From NCBI GenBank assembly GCA_937924475.1, contig CALDSV010000034.1:1-64000 (forward strand): a stretch of 64,000 bases of DNA, written 5' to 3'. The DNA is from an uncultured bacterium (GTDB taxonomy: Bacteria; Nitrospirota; Thermodesulfovibrionia; Thermodesulfovibrionales; Thermodesulfovibrionaceae). Below, one piece after another: positions 48,618-58,885 of this stretch. The first letter of the stretch is position 1, and every line of letters begins with the position of its first letter. The notes beneath the pieces were generated by a model. That model saw only the letters and a program-made list of their open reading frames with translations, was not told the origin of the DNA and did not search any database. Made by a program: the position numbers and the translations under genes.

Positions 48618-50399
48618 TTATTTTACCAAGACTAAAGGAAAATCCATCCCCTTTGAGTCAACAACAGGTTTGTGTTCTGAAGTTCTTTTAGCTTAGAGAC
48701 TATCATTTCCTTTGTTGCCTTTTCATTGTAAATCTCTATAGTTTCAACCTTTTTGAATAATCCCTTGCCTTTCTTTTTGAAGAACTCAGCTATAGCCTTT
48801 GCATCTGGCTCTGCATAGTTTAGGTTTAAGGCAGGATTTTTGTATCTATTGATGCCTACTGTAAACACATAAAAGGATACCTTTTTCTGAGGTGCACTAA
48901 GCTTAACTAACAGTTCATAGGGATTTGATTCTGTCCTGTCCTTGCTGAATGCCGTTGCCCTGAGGGTGTTTATGCCATCAACAAGGGTAACATTATAGGT
49001 CTTTATGACCTCACTACCTTTTGGAACTATCTTTACTGCCCTCTGGTCTTCTCCTATAACCTTGCCATTATGATATAGCCTTATCTCATCAATACCTCCA
49101 CCTGTGTCCTTTGCAGATACGGTTACTGTTATTGTGTCTGTGTTGAATTCTTTATTCGGTTCAGGTGAGATAATTTTGACCTCAGGTGGTGGTAAGACAC
49201 CTTTTCTTATATATGCTACTGCCTCAATCTTTTTTGCCCTGAAGAACAGATGCAACATATACGGGATTAAAGAACTTTTCAAAGAAATTATCTATGGAAT
49301 ATAAATTATTACCAACTCTCACATTAAGATACTTTGCACCATTGGGTGAGGCGTTGAAATAGCCTTCTGGTGTAATGACTATCCATTCGCCATCTCTAAA
49401 ACCTACGAACCTGGCAATCTCTTTGCCAGTATCTATATCCCATAGAAGGGTCGTGCCATCCCTACTTCCAGACAAGGCATACCTGCCATCGGGTGAAAAG
49501 GCTACTGAGTAAACCCACAATGTATGCCCTTCAAATGTCCTTATCTCCCTACCTGTCTTTATATCCCAGAGCTTGAGGGTGTTATCCCTACTTCCAGACA
49601 GGGCATACCTGCCATCTGGGGAAAAGGCTACTGAGGTAACTAAATCTAAATGCCCTTCAAATCTCCTTATCTCTTTGCCTGTCTTTATATCCCAGAGCTT
49701 GAGGGTGTTATCCCAACTCCCAGACAAGGCATACCTGCCATCGGGTGAAATGGCTACTGATTCAACATAACTTGTATGCCCTATAAATGTCCTTATCTCC
49801 CTACCTGTCTTTATATCCCAGAGCTTGAGGGTGTTATCCCAACTCCCAGACAGGGCATACCTGCCATCGGGTGAAATGGCTACTGAGTTAACCCGATCTG
49901 TATGCCCCTTGAATGTCCTAATTTCTACGCCTGTCTTTATATCCCAGAGCTTGAGGGTCTTATCCCAACTCCCAGACAAGGCATACCTGCCATCGGGTGA
50001 AATGGCTACTGATTCAACATAACTTGTATGCCCTATAAATGTCCTTATCTCCCTACCTGTATTTATATCCCAGAGCTTGAGGGTCTTATCCCTACTTCCA
50101 GACAAGGCATACCTGCCATCTGGGGAAAAGGCTACTGAGGAAACCCAACCTGTATGCCCTATAAATGTCCTTATCTCCCTACCTGTATTTATATCCCAGA
50201 GCTTGAGGGTGTTATCCTCACTTCCAGACAGGGCATACCTGCCATCGGGTGAAATGGCTACTGAGATAACATCATCTGTATGCCCAAGTTGAACAAAGAC
50301 CTCTACATCTTCAGATGCTATAGAAATAGATGGCAGAATAAAAAGGATTAAAACCACAAAATTTTTAACCAAAAAAGCTAAGCCTTTCATACCGCACAC
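48618..50399 (-). pseudogene. WD40-caspase gene with frameshift (near 49235) and deletion of the caspase catalytic core
   Basis: ORF 49224..50399 (signal peptide + 7 WD40 repeats) and ORF 48632..49282 (caspase N-terminal part FTVGINRYKNPALNLNYAEPDA) join via A6 run; tail KPVVDSKGMDFPLVLVK* in another frame. Confidence 0.85.
49410..50292 (-). repeat. Seven tandem ~126-bp (42-aa) WD40 repeats with high DNA identity
   Basis: Repeated SVAISPDGRYALSGSWDNTLKLWDIKTGREIRTF; regularly spaced near-identical DNA blocks. Confidence 0.93.
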
Positions 50400-50458
50400 C
50401 CCTAATTACTTTTTATTATAAATTATAGCACAAGTTTTTATCCTTTCCCCTTTTGATA

Positions 50459-50851
50459 TCACCACTTTTCATTCATAATCTCTTTTCTCTTTATCTGGTA
50501 TTCTTCTTCAGTAATCAGTCCATCCTTTTTTAAGAACTCAAGTTTTCTAAGCCTCGTCTCAAAATCTCCTGCTGTCTCATCTTCAGATACGAGTTCTATA
50601 ACATCTCCTGCTGTTGGTGGTATCTTATTTTTCTGTTCTTTTGAATATGTGGAGAGGTTTCTTATTGAGTATATGATGCCTCCGATACAGGCAAAAATCC
50701 AAATAATGCGAAAAATAAAAATTGCTGGTTCATCTGGGGCATCTGACATTAAAAATATGCCAAAGATTAAAAATATAAGGAGTCCCACTATTGTTACTGT
50801 TGATGCAAGAGGTGATGGCCTCATTGATGCTGTCTTTAATTTGTTTTTCAT
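50459..50851 (-). CDS. Membrane protein with SHOCT-like C-terminal motif
   Basis: Two TMs; RKLEFLKKDGLITEEEYQIKRKEIMNEKW. Confidence 0.75.
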   Translation of the reverse strand: MKNKLKTASMRPSPLASTVTIVGLLIFLIFGIFLMSDAPDEPAIFIFRIIWIFACIGGIIYSIRNLSTYSKEQKNKIPPTAGDVIELVSEDETAGDFETRLRKLEFLKKDGLITEEEYQIKRKEIMNEKW

Positions 50852-52770
50852 ATTATCTTATCTCCTTTTAGTAGCTTATTAATTTCATCTAAAAGACTTT
50901 TATATAGTGCGTTTTTTGTTTTTAATAGTTCTCTCGGGATTTTTCTGTAAAATTCCTTTGCCTTATCTATCTGACCACACTTTGCATAAACAATGGGGTT
51001 TATAATCATGACAAGGCTGTCATCGATATTTTTATCAAACTTTTCTATTATTTTAACTGCATTATCAGGTTTATCATCTATCATGGCAAGTGACATTGTA
51101 AGCTGTGCTAACCTATCCTCTGGATTTAATTCATAAGCTTTTAATGCCTGTTTCTTAAATTCATCATAATTTCCTCTTATCCTCAAAATAAGTGCTTTAA
51201 ACGCTAAAGTCTGAGACGCTTCTGGTTTCAAAATATATTCTGGCTTAAGTTCTATATCCTTTAGTTCATAAGAATTTTCAGGATGGATTGTGAGTTTTAT
51301 TTTCTCATTTTTACTTATATACTCAACAATTAGCTGTAGTATATCCCCTTTTTCTCTAAAAAGTCTCAAATCCTTGTCTCCAATATTTATTCCAATATTT
51401 ATAATCCTGTCCCCTTTTTTTAAACCTGCCCTTTCTGCAGGCGTATTTCTGTCAACAGACAACACCACTGGATAAATCTCACCCTTTACAATATTCGCAC
51501 CTATTCCTCTGCGAGTGAGGAGAGAGAGAGTCTTATCGGACATCTCTATTGCCTTTTCAAATTGTCCTTTGCCAGCATAAATATATGAAAGATGTCCATA
51601 AAGATGAGCGATATTTTGAGCCTTAACTAAAAGATCTTTTGCCATCTTTTCTGCTTTGCTAAAATCTTCAAGCTTTATGAGACTGTATATTATTTTTAGC
51701 TGATAGGGTAGAATCTGAAGTTCGCAATCAATGGTAGGAAGTTCTTCCTTATTGAAAAAACCAGAAATGATCCTATTATCTTCACATTCTTTTTTTAGTA
51801 ATCTTGATGCCTTTTCAAAAGAAACAATTGCCTCCATGTAGTCTCTCTTGGCAATATATACCTCGCCAAGGATGCCGTAGAGCTCATGTTCATTTCTTTC
51901 AAATCTTAAGTTTAAAGCTCCTTGAATGACTGCTTCTGCTTGGTAGTATTCCTTTTCATAGAGATAGAGCCTTGCCAGAGATGTATATAAAAGAGGTTCA
52001 TAGGGTGAATTTTTTATCTGTTTAACCATAACATCCTTTGCCTTGTTGTACTGTCCTGTAGCAATGTAAAGCGATAAAAGTCCTTCATATTCTTTATTAT
52101 CAGACAATTCCATCAATTTCATATACGCCTTCTCTGTCTTTTCATAATCTTGTCTTTTAAAATATTTTTCAGCTATGTCTTTTATTGCTACGATATTTCT
52201 ATTCTTTCCATGAATATCAAGTATTTCATCAAAGCTATATTGACATTTATCCTGAAGAGGTTTTTCATCTGCATAACAGAAAAACTCAAGAGTTGCCCCA
52301 CCAAAGTCATCAAAAATAACGAAGGTTCTATGAGGTGTATCCAGATTTAGCTTTTCTGCTATTTGTTTTAATGTTGGATAAAGAGGATACTCGGGTGTAA
52401 TAAGTGGAGAGATTTTACCACGATAAAACTCGAGATTTATACTTTCATAATTAATCAAATCATCATTTGCAGGGAAAGGCTCAATGCATTCAATTGCAAA
52501 TAGATCGTTTTTCTCAATTCTACCGTCTTCAACAAGCCTTCGTGACTGTTTATATGCCATGGCTCTATTTTTTACATGAATTTTTAACTCTATAGGAAGG
52601 CAATTTTTCAGAGCAAACTCTGCATGGTTTTCTTTCTTTATACTGTAATGGATTTTATCATCTACAAGATCTGTTTTGACTTCTACGCATTTATATCTCT
52701 CTGTTTCTCCTTGAGCGTAGGCTGAAGTTACTAAAAACAAAATTATAGTAGATATAAATATTGTTTTCAT
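50848..52770 (-). CDS. Exported TPR protein with internal PDZ domain
   Basis: Signal peptide; many TPR-like repeats; PDZ-like VLSVDRNTPAERAGLKKGDRIINIG. Confidence 0.8.
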   Translation of the reverse strand: MKTIFISTIILFLVTSAYAQGETERYKCVEVKTDLVDDKIHYSIKKENHAEFALKNCLPIELKIHVKNRAMAYKQSRRLVEDGRIEKNDLFAIECIEPFPANDDLINYESINLEFYRGKISPLITPEYPLYPTLKQIAEKLNLDTPHRTFVIFDDFGGATLEFFCYADEKPLQDKCQYSFDEILDIHGKNRNIVAIKDIAEKYFKRQDYEKTEKAYMKLMELSDNKEYEGLLSLYIATGQYNKAKDVMVKQIKNSPYEPLLYTSLARLYLYEKEYYQAEAVIQGALNLRFERNEHELYGILGEVYIAKRDYMEAIVSFEKASRLLKKECEDNRIISGFFNKEELPTIDCELQILPYQLKIIYSLIKLEDFSKAEKMAKDLLVKAQNIAHLYGHLSYIYAGKGQFEKAIEMSDKTLSLLTRRGIGANIVKGEIYPVVLSVDRNTPAERAGLKKGDRIINIGINIGDKDLRLFREKGDILQLIVEYISKNEKIKLTIHPENSYELKDIELKPEYILKPEASQTLAFKALILRIRGNYDEFKKQALKAYELNPEDRLAQLTMSLAMIDDKPDNAVKIIEKFDKNIDDSLVMIINPIVYAKCGQIDKAKEFYRKIPRELLKTKNALYKSLLDEINKLLKGDKII

Positions 52771-52779
52771 AATTATCCC

Positions 52780-53817
52780 TTATTTATTCCTTAACTCTGG
52801 ATGTGCCTCGAAGTAATCTTTGAGTTCATCAGCAGTAAAATCATCAAGAAAATTCGGCTCATAGCTCCATCCTCTTTCTATCTTCCTTGCATAGGGTGCA
52901 ATATTTGATATATCAAGATTAAGGTCATCTTTAAATTCATATTTGCCTGTGTACCGAAGCATCTGTAAATATATCTTGCTCTTATCATTAAAAATCTCAT
53001 CCACCTTTTCATATATTGGCTTAAGCTCTTTCAAATAAACCTTTGATGAACTGCTTAATTCTGGTCTTCTCTGCTCTGGGAAAATCTTTAAAATTTCCAG
53101 ACGTTCATTCTCTTTAATTCCCAGTGTGCCAGGCAAGATAAGGACAAGCTCAACCATGCCTCTGCCACCAATGATATTTGACGTCTTTAAGGGATAGTAG
53201 AGTTTGTCTGTCTTAAATCTGTAGATTAATGGCTCAATAAATCTTGGCGTTTTTTTCACCTCCACATAATCAAATACAAAGTATTGAATCCCTCTCTTTA
53301 TATAATCCTCTGCAACTTCTGAAAAGTTTTTAAGAGCCTTAAGCTCAATCTTTTTAATCCCCTTTTTGTCAAGAAAATCAATTACCCATTTATTAAAACC
53401 ATTTATATCATTTATCTTTATCACTGTTACATCATGTAGCCCTATTTTCTGGCTTAGTCTTATCTCTACAGGCTCAGTCCCAGAACCTCCTTTTGTAATA
53501 GGTCCTTCAAACTCTATCCTTTTAAGCCTTAATAGTTTATTGACTTTCTCAAATGGATCCCCTTTAGCAAGACTTACCTCTGGCTCAGAGGGAAAGGGGA
53601 TGAATTCCAGAACAGCTATCTCTTTGTCTGCTTTAAGTTCTGTTCCAAGAATAAGCACTTCTTCTTTTTTGTTGTGAAATATAATTGCCTTCTGAGAGTC
53701 CTCGCTTAATTTCGCTGCGATATCCCACCAGAAATGCCCTTTGTCAGCAAGTGATAAGGTAGGGCATAAGATTAGCATGAAAAACACAAGATTAATTGCA
53801 AATGATGTTTTTTTCAC
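52780..53817 (-). CDS. Exported hypothetical protein
   Basis: Signal peptide MKKTSFAINLVFFMLILCPTLSLA; ORF in tight operon. Confidence 0.65.
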   Translation of the reverse strand: MKKTSFAINLVFFMLILCPTLSLADKGHFWWDIAAKLSEDSQKAIIFHNKKEEVLILGTELKADKEIAVLEFIPFPSEPEVSLAKGDPFEKVNKLLRLKRIEFEGPITKGGSGTEPVEIRLSQKIGLHDVTVIKINDINGFNKWVIDFLDKKGIKKIELKALKNFSEVAEDYIKRGIQYFVFDYVEVKKTPRFIEPLIYRFKTDKLYYPLKTSNIIGGRGMVELVLILPGTLGIKENERLEILKIFPEQRRPELSSSSKVYLKELKPIYEKVDEIFNDKSKIYLQMLRYTGKYEFKDDLNLDISNIAPYARKIERGWSYEPNFLDDFTADELKDYFEAHPELRNK

Positions 53818-53833
53818 GGTTTTCTCCTAAAAA

Positions 53834-54052
53834 TTATATTTTTTGCCCCACCGGGCACAACATAGCTCGTGATATTTCATTCTCTATATTCCAGTATCCA
53901 CCTATTACAACTTCACTAACACTTAAGACACTGGCAAAAAAGAAGAATATAAGACTTACGACTGGATTTAATGCCATTAGACCAATTAACAGAAGAAAAA
54001 TTGCAAATCCAATGCGAACCTCTTTCTTTTCAAAGCTAAGTTTTGTTTTCAT
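53834..54052 (-). CDS. Small two-TM membrane protein
   Basis: Short ORF with two hydrophobic segments in operon gap. Confidence 0.5.
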   Translation of the reverse strand: MKTKLSFEKKEVRIGFAIFLLLIGLMALNPVVSLIFFFFASVLSVSEVVIGGYWNIENEISRAMLCPVGQKI

Positions 54053-54058
54053 AAAATT

Positions 54059-57000
54059 TTAACCCTCCCCATGCAATATGAACACTGCCCAGTAAAAGGG
54101 GCTGGGGTATTTTGCCTTAATCTCATCTCTTGTAAGTTTTATTGCTGTAGCCTTATCTTTGCCAGATTTTAAGTGGCTATAAAAAGTTTTCATATATTCC
54201 ACTGCTGGTTTACTTGCCACTTCCCACAGGCTTACTACTACACTCCTTGCACCTGCTTGCTGAAATGCCCTCGCAAAGTTGACAACCCCTTCTCCTTCTA
54301 CCTCTTTGCCAACTCCTGTTACACAGGCTGATAGCACTACCAATTCAGAATTAAGTTTCATCCCTACCACTTCACTTAGTGTTAAAAAGCCATCATCTCC
54401 ATGATTTTCAACCTGACCTAAAAGTATAAATGGCTCGTTTACTCCCTGTATCATACCCGGCAGTGATGCATGGGTTGCAAAATGGATGTATCTATATTTT
54501 TCTATCCCTGCTCTTTTTAGATTGGTCTCGTTTGCCATGACTGAAAGTAAAACCTGAGGTGGTTCGGCAGCCACTCCCATGATCTTTGTTATTTCCCTAA
54601 CCTCTTCTTCGGTTTCAGGAAGTGGCGGAAATTCTATTCCTTTTTTATTATCATCCTCTGTTACTGCACCCCATTTTTCTTTAATGGCAAGGCCTCTGAA
54701 GGCATATTGTTTCAAGTTAGCTTGATAAATCTCTTTTTTCCCCTGTTTCCATGCAATATACCTTGGATCATCTTGAGTATAAACTGGATTACCAATTGCA
54801 AAGAGGGGGTTTTCTGTTTCAGGATGTTTGAGAATTCTGTTTAAAGCAAGTATAGTTGCTGACTGGTAGTAGGTTATCGTGTATCTATCAGATACATAAA
54901 TGCTATCTTTGAGCCCTCTACCTTCTTTTACTACAAGTGCTTCAAAGGGAAGAAGACCGAGTATGCCATCGGGAACGATAATTATTTTTTCATTTTCTCT
55001 TATATCCTTAAGGGCATGGGATAAAAGCATTTCATAGAGCTCTTTGGCATTTTTTAGGTTAAATCCATCTGGATTTTTTAGGTTCATCGGTTCAATAAAG
55101 GATTTTACTCTTTCTTCTAAAGCCTCTCTTTTCACCGGTATCTTAATAAGCCTTTTTACTCCCCCCTTTCTTACAATAAATAGGTAAGTTTCATTATCTG
55201 TAATAGCATATTCCAAAAGCACTTCATTTTCTTTTAAAGGTAAATCTTCTGGTTTCATAGGTAGTGGATAATGAAGTGCTGCATATCTTGGATAGTTCTT
55301 TCTAAGGATTTCAATAAGTTCGTCCAGTTGTTTTTTGATACCCTGTTTTCGTGCTTCCAGCTCCTTTACAGCCTGCTCACCTTTCTTTAAAGCCTCATCC
55401 CATTTCTTATCAATGATGGACAGTTCCTGAATCAGACGGTTTTCTATGTCTCTTAATTCCTTCGGAATTTCAGCTGTTTCAAATCTTTTACTTGTACCCG
55501 CTATAGCTTCAAGAAGGGTCCTTGCCTTTGTAAGCTCTGAAAAATAAAAGGCAACTGATTCAGGACTGCTGCTGTAGGTTCTGAATTCATCAGTGAGTTG
55601 ATAGCCTCTCTCTGACATTTTATAAAGAACTGAAACCAGTTCTTTATACGGTGTCAGACGGCTGTAATAAGAACCACCAGTAAAGAAGCCTATTTTTTCA
55701 ATGATAGACTGTCTCATATCCTCGATTAAATTAATAGCCTTTAAAAAATTAATAGCTGAATCTTTTAAAGCATCCTTGCCTTTTAAGGCTATCGCAAGCT
55801 GTATGTAATATTCGATATGTCTATTTCTGTTGTCTCTCCATGTCGGTGGCGCTTCATTAATCAGTTCTAAAGCCTGATCATATCTTCCAGTTAAAAGATA
55901 TACTTCTATAAGGCCGGGATGAAGCATTCTATTTGGTTTAATCCTATCCTCAAGTTTTTTCCTTTCAATAAATACCTGTTCGGCTTCTCTTAATTTGCCC
56001 TGCTTTAGATATACTGCACCGATGTTATTAAGCCTTGTTGCAAGTAAATGGGGATTGTTTATTTTTTTATCAATCTCAAGGGCTTCTTGAAGGTATTTAA
56101 GTGCATCACTGTATTTACCAATACTGAAATACTGCATCCCAATATTGTTTAAGACATAAGTGAGTGACATAGGTCTGTTTAATCTTCTTTCCAGCTCAAG
56201 GGCTTGCTGATAAAACATAACGGCCCTATCAGACCTGCCAAGTTTTGCATTCACATATCCAATATTGTTAAGAAGAGTGGCTATTGTGGAAGTGTCATTT
56301 TGTTCCTTTGCAATCTCTAATGCCTCCTGATAGCTACTGAGGGCTTTTTCATACTGATTTAAATCCATATACATTGTTCCAAGATTGTTAAGCGTTACTC
56401 CCATTTCTCTTTTTAAATTATTCTTTTTCTGAATCGCTATTGCTTCCTCATAGTAAGAAATTGCCTTATCATGCTTGTAAAGGTCACAGTATATATCAGC
56501 AATACTTCTTAACACAATTGATATGCCTTCAGGGTCATTGTGTTTTCTTGCAATTTTCAGAGCCTCTTCAAAATATGAAAGTGCTCTCTGAAGATCACCC
56601 ATTTGAGAATATACAAATCCAATCTGGGAAAGATTTGCTCCCACTGAATGTTCATCACCTCTTTCTCTGTAGAGTTTTAAAGATTCATTGAAGTTTGCAA
56701 GCGCTTCTTTATATCTACCAGTAGCCCTTGCAGCTTTACCCAGTTCATGAAGTACTATTGGGAGTGAGTCTTTTGAATCTATTTCACTATAAAGCTTTCT
56801 TGATTCTTCAAGATATCTATAGGCCTTTTCGTAGTCAATAGATTTCCGATAATATATAGAGCCAGCAAGAAAAAGGTTATCAGCGAGCCATTCTTTATGT
56901 CCAAGTTTGCGTGACGCATCAATTGCCTTTTCATAATAAAAAAGGGCTTTGCTTTCATCACCCATGTCTTCATAGGAAGCACCAAGTCCATTGTAGTTTG

Positions 57001-57190
57001 CGGCAAGACATTCATAGTCATTTCCACATAAAGCAAGGGATTTTTCATAATAGTAAATAGCCTCTTTGTATCTTTTCTCCCTATATGCTTTATCACCGAG
57101 TTCCCACAGCTTTTCTGCCTCACTTTTAGGCTGGGCAAAGGTAAAAACTGGGAGAATAAAAATTAAAAATATGAGTAAAAATCTTCTCAT
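54059..57190 (-). CDS. Exported TPR-CHAT domain protease-like protein
   Basis: Signal peptide MRRFLLIFLIFILPVFTFAQ; many TPRs; CHAT motifs YIHFATHAS and LVVLSACVTG; AFQQAGARSVVVSLWEV. Confidence 0.95.
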   Translation of the reverse strand: MRRFLLIFLIFILPVFTFAQPKSEAEKLWELGDKAYREKRYKEAIYYYEKSLALCGNDYECLAANYNGLGASYEDMGDESKALFYYEKAIDASRKLGHKEWLADNLFLAGSIYYRKSIDYEKAYRYLEESRKLYSEIDSKDSLPIVLHELGKAARATGRYKEALANFNESLKLYRERGDEHSVGANLSQIGFVYSQMGDLQRALSYFEEALKIARKHNDPEGISIVLRSIADIYCDLYKHDKAISYYEEAIAIQKKNNLKREMGVTLNNLGTMYMDLNQYEKALSSYQEALEIAKEQNDTSTIATLLNNIGYVNAKLGRSDRAVMFYQQALELERRLNRPMSLTYVLNNIGMQYFSIGKYSDALKYLQEALEIDKKINNPHLLATRLNNIGAVYLKQGKLREAEQVFIERKKLEDRIKPNRMLHPGLIEVYLLTGRYDQALELINEAPPTWRDNRNRHIEYYIQLAIALKGKDALKDSAINFLKAINLIEDMRQSIIEKIGFFTGGSYYSRLTPYKELVSVLYKMSERGYQLTDEFRTYSSSPESVAFYFSELTKARTLLEAIAGTSKRFETAEIPKELRDIENRLIQELSIIDKKWDEALKKGEQAVKELEARKQGIKKQLDELIEILRKNYPRYAALHYPLPMKPEDLPLKENEVLLEYAITDNETYLFIVRKGGVKRLIKIPVKREALEERVKSFIEPMNLKNPDGFNLKNAKELYEMLLSHALKDIRENEKIIIVPDGILGLLPFEALVVKEGRGLKDSIYVSDRYTITYYQSATILALNRILKHPETENPLFAIGNPVYTQDDPRYIAWKQGKKEIYQANLKQYAFRGLAIKEKWGAVTEDDNKKGIEFPPLPETEEEVREITKIMGVAAEPPQVLLSVMANETNLKRAGIEKYRYIHFATHASLPGMIQGVNEPFILLGQVENHGDDGFLTLSEVVGMKLNSELVVLSACVTGVGKEVEGEGVVNFARAFQQAGARSVVVSLWEVASKPAVEYMKTFYSHLKSGKDKATAIKLTRDEIKAKYPSPFYWAVFILHGEG

Positions 57191-57238
57191 TTTTACTACT
57201 TTTTAACCTTTACTAATAACTCTTAAGGAGAGTATTAT

Positions 57239-57955
57239 TTATCTGCATACCAATCCTACTGAAGCTTTTACACTAACTGCTTTATCTTCCCTTTTAGGCT
57301 CGGGAGCTTCAATCATGGCTTTTTCCATCATAGAAGTAGATTTATAAAAAACAGGTGGCTCCCAAATAGGTCTTCTCACATCATAGTTGATACTGGAAAT
57401 TGAGCATTTTTTGCCAAGCTTTTCTCCTGCCCTTTTTGCAAAATCCATTGCTGTCTCAATCATCTCAAGTTTAAGCTCTTTTTCTTTGTCCCTTACTTTT
57501 TTTTCTGATATAAGCCACTGAGGATGTGATACTGTATAATTTATTTTTTCTCCATATTTCTCTTTAGATTCTTCAATTACTTCAAGGATTTTGTTCTTCT
57601 CTCTTGCTTCTTTTAGCTCAAAGGAATAATTAAGCTCTCCTTTGTATCCAGAACATCTTCTCCTATCCTTTTCCCACCAGCAGTTTTTATAAACAGAATA
57701 ACTTCCTCCCTTGTAATTTAGATTAAGACTTCTTAAGGCTTTGTCAATGCTACCAAGTATATTTATAACCTCTGCCTCCTTTGCTGAATTAGCATTGACT
57801 TCAACAGTCATACTCAGAATATCAGGCGCAAGTTCTTCTCTTTCCTCAAGGTTTATAGAGATACGAGTGAGTTCATAATCCTTTTCTTCAGCATAAAGTG
57901 AGGTAAAAGCTCCAGATAGAATAAAAAAACCCATCAATAATATTATTGCTCTCAT
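57239..57955 (-). CDS. SIMPL (DUF541) domain protein
   Basis: Signal peptide; LAPDILSMTVEVNANSAKEAEV...EKAMIEAPEPKREDKAVSVKASVGLVCR. Confidence 0.7.
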   Translation of the reverse strand: MRAIILLMGFFILSGAFTSLYAEEKDYELTRISINLEEREELAPDILSMTVEVNANSAKEAEVINILGSIDKALRSLNLNYKGGSYSVYKNCWWEKDRRRCSGYKGELNYSFELKEAREKNKILEVIEESKEKYGEKINYTVSHPQWLISEKKVRDKEKELKLEMIETAMDFAKRAGEKLGKKCSISSINYDVRRPIWEPPVFYKSTSMMEKAMIEAPEPKREDKAVSVKASVGLVCR

Positions 57956-57966
57956 TTTTTCACCTC

Positions 57967-58869
57967 CTACTTTAATACAAAGGCTACTTTTGCAGAGGCA
58001 AAGAAGTTTGCTTTCTGATTGGCAGAATATATTTTTACAGCATCCTCATCAGATACCTGAATATCGCTGGGACTTAGGGTTGCAGATGCTTTGACAATTA
58101 AAGGATTTTTTACCCCTCTTTTTTCCAATGCAGCTTTTGCCTTTTCAATGCTGTTTGTATACTCACCACATCCCTGTTCCACAAGAACTTTCTGGCTAAT
58201 TTTTGATGGATCATAAAGAATTTCTCCCTTTGCAGTGAAAATTCTGTTTATTAAGGCTGGTCTAAAATTAACTTCTGTAGCATCAATTATGAGCCCATCA
58301 TATCTCTCTTCAATAGCTACTGGTTTTGGTTTGAACTGTGGCTGAGGCTCAATAATTTCCTCTTTAACCTTTGGATCTCGCAGTATCTTTTCATACATAA
58401 GCGAGGCAAATCCTTTTGGACCAGACATACCAACCTTTACAATGACAAGAGCAACCTCCTGCTGAGGATTCCATTCCTTATATACAATCTGAGCACCTTT
58501 CACAAAACCTGTAACTGCTGTCCTTACAATATCATACTGAAGCTCAGCATCCTTTACAAGGGTATCTCCTACTACAGCAACTCCTTCAAGAATCTCTGCA
58601 AGCTGACGATAGGCATTCACTGTTGCAGCTCTTTCAGCTGTTAGTCTTCTCTGTGCAGGTGTTTTTGCTGTGGCTGAAGGAAGTCCTTCTGCTGCAACAA
58701 GGATATAGTCATTTAAAAAAGCCTGTTCAGGTGAAGTAGTGATACTTAAATTGTTTTTCTGAAGCCATTCATTTGCCTTTTCAAAGGTGGATGATACTCT
58801 GTCATCCTGAGCAAAGACTATCCCAGTTATAAAAAATACTGATAACACTAAAAAAATCAAATTTTTCAT
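57967..58869 (-). CDS. Exported LPP20-like protein
   Basis: Signal peptide; ERAATVNAYRQLAEILEGVAVVGDTLVKDAELQYDIVRTAVTGFVKGA. Confidence 0.75.
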   Translation of the reverse strand: MKNLIFLVLSVFFITGIVFAQDDRVSSTFEKANEWLQKNNLSITTSPEQAFLNDYILVAAEGLPSATAKTPAQRRLTAERAATVNAYRQLAEILEGVAVVGDTLVKDAELQYDIVRTAVTGFVKGAQIVYKEWNPQQEVALVIVKVGMSGPKGFASLMYEKILRDPKVKEEIIEPQPQFKPKPVAIEERYDGLIIDATEVNFRPALINRIFTAKGEILYDPSKISQKVLVEQGCGEYTNSIEKAKAALEKRGVKNPLIVKASATLSPSDIQVSDEDAVKIYSANQKANFFASAKVAFVLK

Positions 58870-58885
58870 TTAACTCCCTCCTCAT

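Noticed and set aside
49573-50292. Three plus-strand ORFs with repeated RVLSQLPDKAYLPSGEMATDST
   Set aside because: Antisense shadow of the WD40 repeats
49410-50292. CRISPR array candidate because of regular repeats
   Set aside because: Repeats are ~126 bp, in frame, and encode WD40 blades; no short repeat/spacer structure
54059-57190. Craspase/type III-E association of TPR-CHAT
   Set aside because: No gRAMP, Cas or CRISPR features in the window and the protein has a signal peptide
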